NCBI GenBank assembly: GCA_945901195.1
Contig: CAMDKB010000129.1
Location: 1-10,635 of the forward strand
DNA length: 10,635 nucleotides
Direction: 5' to 3'
Source of the DNA: Rhizobium sp. Q54
GTDB taxonomy: Bacteria; Pseudomonadota; Alphaproteobacteria; Rhizobiales; Beijerinckiaceae
The notes under the pieces are model-generated. The model did no database searches, was not told where the DNA came from, and worked only from the letters and a program-made list of their open reading frames with translations. Shown one piece after another: positions 6,245-10,635 of the stretch; the stretch's first letter is position 1; the number at the start of each line of letters is the position of its first letter. Both the position numbers and the translations under genes were made by a program.

Positions 6245-6261
6245 TGTTACAAAATGTAACA
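6245..6261. promoter_or_regulatory. Perfect TGTTACA-N3-TGTAACA dyad (candidate operator)
   Basis: TGTTACA (6245-6251) and TGTAACA (6255-6261) are exact reverse complements separated by AAA. The dyad sits about 84 bases upstream of sfsA and about 190 bases upstream of the FecR gene, so a regulator here could act on either. The geometry suits a dimeric helix-turn-helix regulator. TGTAACA-type half-sites are known for OmpR-class response regulators, but those usually bind direct rather than inverted repeats, so I name no regulator. Confidence 0.5.
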
Positions 6262-6274
6262 ATATCAATCGTAT

Positions 6275-6290
6275 GTTGCGCGCGCGCAAC
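6275..6290. repeat. Perfect 16-base palindrome, CG alternating core
   Basis: GTTGCGCGCGCGCAAC (6275-6290) reads identically on both strands. It is one of four GCGCGC tracts in 6200-6290 (also about 6203, 6216 and 6238). Alternating CG runs of this kind favour left-handed DNA under supercoiling and could also bind a nucleoid protein. Function unknown. Confidence 0.45.
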
Positions 6291-6339
6291 GCCCTGCGCA
6301 ATATTTTGCCCACTTTCACCTATTGCGTTTCGCGTTTTT

Positions 6340-6356
6340 AACTTTCCATTAAAGTT
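6340..6356. promoter_or_regulatory. AACTTT-N5-AAAGTT dyad before the FecR operon
   Basis: AACTTT (6340-6345) and AAAGTT (6351-6356) form a perfect 6-base inverted repeat around CCATT. It is about 97-113 bases upstream of the FecR gene start, in the AT-rich part of the divergent region, where the operon promoter is expected. It does not match the iron-responsive sites I know of in Alphaproteobacteria, so iron control cannot be claimed from it. Confidence 0.35.
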
Positions 6357-6452
6357 CGGACAGGACGCATTTTCTTGTTTTTGTAAAATTTGCGGTCTGC
6401 AGTTTGGATCGCGAGCTTTCCGGGTTGCGTTTTGTAGATTTCGAGGCGCTGA

Positions 6453-8075
6453 ATGCGGTACTTCGTGCGGCAATATATTGAAATGGCTTGCGCAACGAGG
6501 CTTTGGCCGGTCGCGCTTCATTTTCGTCTGCAGTTCTCGCTTGCTGCTCTTTGTGTCGTCTTGAGTCTTGTTCTGACATTTCCGGTTTCTCTTGCCCAAG
6601 CCCAGCAGCGCGTCGGCGCGGCGGCGGCGGTTCAAAACGAAGTGACGGCTTTCCGGGCCGGAGTGAGTGTTCGACTCAGTCCTGGCGGCTCTGTCTTCCG
6701 CAGCGAAGCCGTCTCAACAGGCGCAGCTTCCTCTACCCGACTGACCTTCCTTGATGACACCAATCTGTCCGTGGGTCCGTCGTCGCGGGTTGTGTTGGAC
6801 GAATTTGTCTACAAGGGCGGCTCAAAAGCTGAGACTGTTACCATCAATCTGGCGCGCGGGGCGTTCCGTTTCGCCACGGGCAGTTCTGACAAGAATGCCT
6901 ACAAGATCCAGACGTCGACGGCGACGATCGGCGTGCGTGGCACCGTGCTGGATATATCGTCCCAAGTTGGACAGACGCTGGTCACCCTGCAGGATGATGG
7001 CGCAGCTTTTCTCTGTGTCACGGGAACTACCAGTTGCGCGACCTTGAACATTCGCGGGCAGACGTTTGTCATCGACACTGGCTCTGTTCGCCGCTCTGAT
7101 TCTCCAAGGACGCGCTTCACGTTTCAGCAATATTGCACGGGCGGATTATGCGGGCGTACCCGGATTGCCGAGCAGCCGGGCGATGTTTCGCCGCAGCCCG
7201 GGCCGCCCATCGTGCAGCAGGCCCTTCTGGCCCCTGTAAGTCCGCCAGCCGGATGTAATACGGGGGCTTGTCTGCCGGTCGAGACCCGGCAGGTGATAGA
7301 GGAGCCAGTTGCGCCGCCGCAACAATGGGCAGGCCTGGCCAATGCCGCTGGGTCTGCAACGACGCTTTACGGACCAACACCCTTGTCGGCGTCTGTTGGC
7401 CTGTCATTGCCTGCCACTCAAACGGTCCCGATCCAGAACGGCGATCAGATAGCGGCGACCGTTGTTCCCATCGTCGGGAATTATTTTTCTGCTACCGCTG
7501 CAGCGCCTTTGACAATAGTGGCGCATGTCGATCCTGGGTTTCAGTACACGGCATGGGGGGAGTGGAACGGTCAGGTCACACTGACATCAGGATCCCTGAC
7601 TACCAATGTGACCCGCGGATTTGCCTTGTTTGGCACACTGACCGATCCGCAGGTGATAGCTCAGAAAACCGGCACAGCTATCTATTCGGGCCCGGTTCTG
7701 GGTGATTTCACCAACAACAATTCTGTCGTGTCACCCGGCGCCATTGGCGGGTCCGCGCAACTGAACGCAAATTTTGGCGCCCAGACCATGTCCGGGTCGC
7801 TGAACCTGACCTTGAATGGAAATGCCTGGGCCGCGCCTACCTTTACCAATTTGCCCATCGGAACAACGCCGGGGACGGGATCGGCCGGCAGTTTCAGCAT
7901 GTATCTAGGCACTTTCAATTCGAGCCCGTCGGGCGGGGGAACACTTGCAGGCGCGTTTACGGGTCCGGCAGGCACGGAAACAGCAGGCAGATTTGAATAT
8001 TTCAAGAGTGTAGGCAGTGCGACAGACGGGTCGGCGCTCGGCATCTTCCGGGGTAAGGTGGGGGCGGCTCCATGA
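6453..8075 (+). CDS. Exported FecR-domain protein with C-terminal TbpB-like barrel, predicted type XI secretion cargo
   Basis: The protein has 540 residues. The start at 6453 has GAGG 6 bases upstream; an ATG at 6483 is an alternative. A signal peptide (hydrophobic LAALCVVLSLVLTFPVSL) ends near AQA at residue 50. It has no lipobox cysteine, so the mature protein is soluble rather than lipid-anchored. Residues about 84-168 are a FecR domain (GAASSTRLTFLDDTNLSVG, LARGAFRF, TIGVRGTVLDI). A Pro-rich linker region (210-300) carries close cysteine pairs (C188/C195, C228/C233, C268/C273). The last 140 residues (about 400-540) show the glycine-rich strands of a TbpB-type small barrel (GGSAQLNANFGAQTMSGSL, GGGTLAGAFTGPAG, AGRFEYF, ALGIFRGKV). 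It is not a FecR-type anti-sigma factor because it has no transmembrane segment apart from the signal. It is coupled to the Slam-like gene by an ATGA overlap. Confidence 0.75.
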   Translation: MRYFVRQYIEMACATRLWPVALHFRLQFSLAALCVVLSLVLTFPVSLAQAQQRVGAAAAVQNEVTAFRAGVSVRLSPGGSVFRSEAVSTGAASSTRLTFLDDTNLSVGPSSRVVLDEFVYKGGSKAETVTINLARGAFRFATGSSDKNAYKIQTSTATIGVRGTVLDISSQVGQTLVTLQDDGAAFLCVTGTTSCATLNIRGQTFVIDTGSVRRSDSPRTRFTFQQYCTGGLCGRTRIAEQPGDVSPQPGPPIVQQALLAPVSPPAGCNTGACLPVETRQVIEEPVAPPQQWAGLANAAGSATTLYGPTPLSASVGLSLPATQTVPIQNGDQIAATVVPIVGNYFSATAAAPLTIVAHVDPGFQYTAWGEWNGQVTLTSGSLTTNVTRGFALFGTLTDPQVIAQKTGTAIYSGPVLGDFTNNNSVVSPGAIGGSAQLNANFGAQTMSGSLNLTLNGNAWAAPTFTNLPIGTTPGTGSAGSFSMYLGTFNSSPSGGGTLAGAFTGPAGTETAGRFEYFKSVGSATDGSALGIFRGKVGAAP

Positions 8076-9406
8076 ACGTGCGCTTGTCCATAACTGCCGC
8101 TGTTGCCGCCTTGATGGCGCTCGGCTGCGGCGCTGCACAGGCGGCGATCACACCGCAGATCGAGGCTCAGGCGAGCCAGTTATTGAACGAAGGCAAGGCG
8201 GCTGAGGCCTATGCGTTGCTGCGCCGTCAACATTCGCCCGCCAATGCAGGGCCGCAGCAATGGTTCATTCTTGGCGTTGCTGCGTATCGCGCCCGTGATC
8301 TTGGCACAGCCGAGACAGCGTTCCGGCAGACATTGGCGCGCGATCCCTCCTCGCAGCGCGCAAAGCTGGAATTGGCCCGCGTGCTGCAGGAGAAAGGCGA
8401 CAACCCCGAAGCCGAGCGGCTCTTCCGCGATGTGCGTTCGCAAAATCCGCCAGCACAAGTTGCCGCAAATATAGACCGCTTCCTTTCGATGATGCAAAAT
8501 CGTGATCAGCAGGGGCATGCCTATCGCGCCCGTGTTACGGTTGGCGCCGGTTATGACAGCAACGTCAATCAGGCCACCAGCGCCCATCAGGTGACTTTGT
8601 TTGGTCTTCCGTTCACGCTCAATCGCGATGCGCGCAAGAGTGGCTCGGCTTTCGGGTTCATCAAGGCTGAGTTTGACCAGGTCTATCGTTTCGACAGAAA
8701 TTTTGCCTGGGCGACAAATCTAAGTCTGGGAGCCCGCCGTTATTTCGGTCAGGGCGATTATGATTCCTACACGGTCAATGCAGCGACCGGTCCGGTGTTC
8801 CAGCCGGGCGACCGGACGACAATATTGGTGCCGGTGTTTGTGAACGTCATGCGTGTGGAAAATTCCAAGCTGCCTTCGAGCCAGCGTTTCTACACCAACG
8901 AATATGGCATTGCGCCGCAGGTCCGTTATTCGCTCTCAGATGTGGTTTCGCTCAATCTAGCGACAGTGCTGGGGCACCGGCAATATTTCGAACAAGGCGA
9001 CCGCAGCGCCCATGTGTTGCGCGCCGCACCCGGCGTAGACGTGAAGACGCAAAGCGCGGGCGTGTTCTCGGCGGGCCTGATCGCGGGTCGTGAAATTGCG
9101 CGGTCTTCTATCTATTCGAACCGTTCGTTCGGTGGCACGCTCGGGTGGCAATATGCCTTTGCGAAAAATTTCGTTGTCTCGCTCTACGGTTCGCATGAGC
9201 AAATCAATTATGATGCACAGGAAGCGATGAATGACCGTGTCCGCAAGGATACGAAAACTGTCGCCGGGCTCGATGCCATTTATCAATCCGACCTGTTGGC
9301 TGGAGATATTCTGCTGTCCTATTCCCATGTCTGGAATCAGAGCAGTGTCCGGCTTTACCATTACGAGCGCGACATGATCTCGCTGGGTTACCGGAAGAGG
9401 TTTTGA
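8072..9406 (+). CDS. Slam/DUF560-like outer-membrane protein with N-terminal TPRs
   Basis: The protein has 444 residues, with a signal peptide ending near AAQA (24). Residues about 30-140 are TPR-like helices (ASQLLNEGKAAEAYALLRRQ, WFILGVAAYRARDLGTAETA, LELARVLQEKGDNPEAERLF). From about 150 comes an outer-membrane barrel with alternating aromatic and polar strands, beginning VTVGAGYDSNVNQAT (156-169), the GYDSNVN signature of the surface lipoprotein assembly modifier (DUF560) family, and closing on a C-terminal Phe444 as outer-membrane barrels do. Such proteins, the outer-membrane part of the type XI system, pass a cognate cargo to the cell surface or outside. The ATG overlaps the preceding stop by four bases, so the two are translationally coupled. 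Its cargo is probably the upstream FecR/TbpB-like protein. Confidence 0.8.
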   Translation: MNVRLSITAAVAALMALGCGAAQAAITPQIEAQASQLLNEGKAAEAYALLRRQHSPANAGPQQWFILGVAAYRARDLGTAETAFRQTLARDPSSQRAKLELARVLQEKGDNPEAERLFRDVRSQNPPAQVAANIDRFLSMMQNRDQQGHAYRARVTVGAGYDSNVNQATSAHQVTLFGLPFTLNRDARKSGSAFGFIKAEFDQVYRFDRNFAWATNLSLGARRYFGQGDYDSYTVNAATGPVFQPGDRTTILVPVFVNVMRVENSKLPSSQRFYTNEYGIAPQVRYSLSDVVSLNLATVLGHRQYFEQGDRSAHVLRAAPGVDVKTQSAGVFSAGLIAGREIARSSIYSNRSFGGTLGWQYAFAKNFVVSLYGSHEQINYDAQEAMNDRVRKDTKTVAGLDAIYQSDLLAGDILLSYSHVWNQSSVRLYHYERDMISLGYRKRF

Positions 9407-9411
9407 CACGC

Positions 9412-9436
9412 TGCGGCCATTCCGGCGCATATTTTT
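9412..9436 (+). terminator. Probable intrinsic terminator of the FecR-Slam operon
   Basis: Six bases after the stop codon, TGCGGCC (9412-9418) pairs with GGCGCA (9424-9429) with one bulged G and a 5-base loop (ATTCC). It is followed by TATTTTT (9430-9436). The stem is short but the position and T-run fit a rho-independent terminator. Confidence 0.45.
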
Positions 9437-9529
9437 GGCCCTCCCTTTGCCCTGGTGATCGACAGCCCTTGCCAAAACGCTCCTTGTCTTCATAAACGGA
9501 AGATGAAAGCCAAGTCCGGGGAAGCGACC

Positions 9530-10297
9530 ATGAGCGAACAGGCCAAACTTGAAAAAAATATCACTGCCGCCATTCTCGTTATCGGCGACGAAATACTTTC
9601 GGGCCGCACCAAGGACCAAAATATCGGCTTCATTGCCGATTACATGACCAATGTCGGCATTGATCTGAAAGAGGTGCGAATCGTCCCTGATATCGAGGAA
9701 GAAATTATCACCGCCGTGAATGCGCTGCGCCACCGCTACACTTATGTGTTTACGACCGGCGGCATCGGCCCCACTCATGATGACATTACCGCCGACAGCG
9801 TCGCCAAGGCGATGGGCGTTTCCATTGATGTGGATGAACGGGCGGTCGAATTGCTTTTGACGCGTCTCAAGCGTGAGGATCTCAACGAAGCCCGGCTGCG
9901 CATGTGCCGCATTCCCAAGGGGGCCGATCTTATAACCAATCAGATTTCGGCGGCGCCGGGATTCAAGATCGGCAATGTCATGGTCATGGCGGGTGTGCCG
10001 CGCATCATGCAGGCCATGCTGGCAAATGTGGTCGAGACACTCGAAACCGGAGCGAAAATGATCAGCGAGACGCTGGAAGCTGGCCTGCCGGAAGGCGCCT
10101 ACGCCAAGGGTCTTGAAGAAGTCGACAAGCAATATTCTGACGTTTCCATCGGCTCCTATCCGCATTTCAACACGTCCGGTGGGGGCTTCAAGAACCAGAT
10201 TGTCCTGCGTAGCAAGAACCTGGCGTCGTTGAAGGCGGCGACCGCTGATACGCAAGCCATGCTGGACGCCCTGCAAGCCGCCCGCGGCAATGCCTGA
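9530..10297 (+). CDS. CinA/MoaB-type competence/damage-inducible A family protein
   Basis: The protein has 255 residues. The start is the ATG at 9530 (MSEQAK), with GGGGAA 7 bases upstream; an earlier ATG at 9455 lacks a site. Residues about 11-170 are the MoaB/Mog-like domain: AAILVIGDEILSGRTKDQN (13-31), FTTGGIGPTHDDITADSVAKAM (74-95), PGFKIGNVMVMAGVPRIM (143-160). The family core binds molybdopterin-like ligands. The C-terminal amidase of full-length CinA is absent, as in the short alphaproteobacterial standalone form. The exact reaction is not established; I would not call it CinA proper. gpt follows 12 bases downstream, so the two are likely cotranscribed. The upstream 123-base gap holds the terminator of the previous operon, so its own promoter must lie in 9437-9529. 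Confidence 0.85.
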   Translation: MSEQAKLEKNITAAILVIGDEILSGRTKDQNIGFIADYMTNVGIDLKEVRIVPDIEEEIITAVNALRHRYTYVFTTGGIGPTHDDITADSVAKAMGVSIDVDERAVELLLTRLKREDLNEARLRMCRIPKGADLITNQISAAPGFKIGNVMVMAGVPRIMQAMLANVVETLETGAKMISETLEAGLPEGAYAKGLEEVDKQYSDVSIGSYPHFNTSGGGFKNQIVLRSKNLASLKAATADTQAMLDALQAARGNA

Positions 10298-10309
10298 GAA
10301 GGACTTGAT

Positions 10310-10635
10310 ATGAGTGAGGCTCAAAAGCATTTTCCAGTTTCCTGGGATCAATTTCATCGTGACGCCAAGGCGCTGGCCTGGCGGCTGAACGGGGTTGGGC
10401 CCTTCAGGGCGATCGTTGCGATCACGCGAGGCGGCATGGTGCCGGCGGCGATCGTGGCGCGCGAACTTGGCATACGCGTCATCGAAACCGTCTGTATTTC
10501 CAGCTACAATACGGAAAATAAGCAGGGTGCGTTGACTGTGCTCAAACACATCGCCGACGAAGTCGTGAACGGAGACGAAGGCGCAAAAGTTCTTGTGGTC
10601 GATGATCTGGTGGACACCGGCGCAACAGCAAAGCT
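10310..10635 (+). CDS. gpt: Xanthine phosphoribosyltransferase (partial, 3' end beyond the window)
   Basis: The first 108 residues are present and match Gpt closely: VSWDQFHRDAKALAWRL, AIVAITRGGMVPAAIVAREL (35-54), the ISSYN segment (63-67) and the PRPP-binding motif VLVVDDLVDTGATA (94-107). The family is about 150 residues, so roughly 45 remain beyond the edge. It converts xanthine and guanine to their nucleotides using PRPP in purine salvage, at the cytoplasmic side of the membrane. AAGGA (10299-10303) precedes the ATG at 10310 with about 6 bases of spacing. Confidence 0.95.
   Translation, partial: MSEAQKHFPVSWDQFHRDAKALAWRLNGVGPFRAIVAITRGGMVPAAIVARELGIRVIETVCISSYNTENKQGALTVLKHIADEVVNGDEGAKVLVVDDLVDTGATAK

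Noticed and set aside
6162..6635. N-terminal extension of sfsA to an ATG at 6635
   Set aside because: The extra 158 residues are outside the SfsA family, low in complexity, overlap the FecR gene and its control region, and the family start MRFSPPL fits at 6161.
6453..8075. FecR-type anti-sigma regulator
   Set aside because: There is no inner transmembrane segment with a cytoplasmic anti-sigma domain and no adjacent ECF sigma gene; the FecR domain lies in an exported protein.
8957..10549. Minus-strand open frame of 530 codons
   Set aside because: It lies opposite the Slam-like, CinA-type and gpt genes, all recognisable on the plus strand. Its histidine- and arginine-rich composition is typical of an antisense shadow in GC-rich coding DNA.
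1..10635. CRISPR array, rRNA or tRNA genes
   Set aside because: I saw no regularly spaced repeats of CRISPR length and no tRNA cloverleaf or rRNA signature; a short stretch near 110-140 with TTTGAATCC only superficially resembles a tRNA T-arm.

Overview
The window reads as an alphaproteobacterial chromosome in two blocks. Positions from about 5450 to the end have a moderately high GC content and hold conserved housekeeping genes of proteobacterial type (sfsA, a CinA/MoaB-type nucleotide or molybdopterin-binding protein, gpt). They also hold an envelope operon whose style (FecR-domain secreted protein, TPR plus beta-barrel outer-membrane protein) is common in Alphaproteobacteria. I cannot fix a genus. 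Positions 1 to about 5400 look accessory. This stretch is visibly more AT-rich in places, especially 1860-3150, and has a serine recombinase, orphan hypothetical genes, long intergenic gaps and fragments of broken reading frames.

Layout of the accessory block, left to right: an ambiguous partial open frame at the left edge (1-200). Next is a minus-strand gene (405-1811) for a protein with a winged-helix-like N-terminal half and a C-terminal half that looks like a family A DNA polymerase palm. It is followed by a 188-base control region with a dyad and repeated half-sites, then a minus-strand 290-residue protein of unknown function (2000-2872) with a possible nuclease-like core. A divergent gap leads to a small secreted protein (3149-3568). 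A minus-strand serine recombinase (3660-4334) comes next, with a near-consensus promoter buried in a dyad operator. Upstream of it lies a small orphan reading frame (4467-4598). The last intact gene of the block is a minus-strand exported Rap1a/Tai-like protein (4693-5151). A short coding remnant (5341-5421) sits just before sfsA.

Layout of the core block: sfsA on the minus strand (5451-6161); a 291-base divergent control region with several strong inverted repeats (6162-6452); and a two-gene, translationally coupled plus-strand operon. Its first gene encodes an exported protein with an N-terminal FecR domain and a C-terminal domain resembling the TbpB-type eight-stranded barrel. Its second encodes a Slam/DUF560-like protein with N-terminal TPRs and a C-terminal outer-membrane barrel. 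A likely terminator follows, then the CinA-type gene and gpt, which is cut by the window edge and lies 12 bases downstream, so probably in one transcript.

The most interesting reading is that the operon is a type XI (Slam-type) secretion pair, with the FecR-TbpB-like protein as the cargo of the adjacent barrel. The second candidate is the polymerase-palm protein of the accessory block, which may be a replication protein of a mobile element whose recombinase is also present. All family assignments were made by eye from motifs, without database searches.
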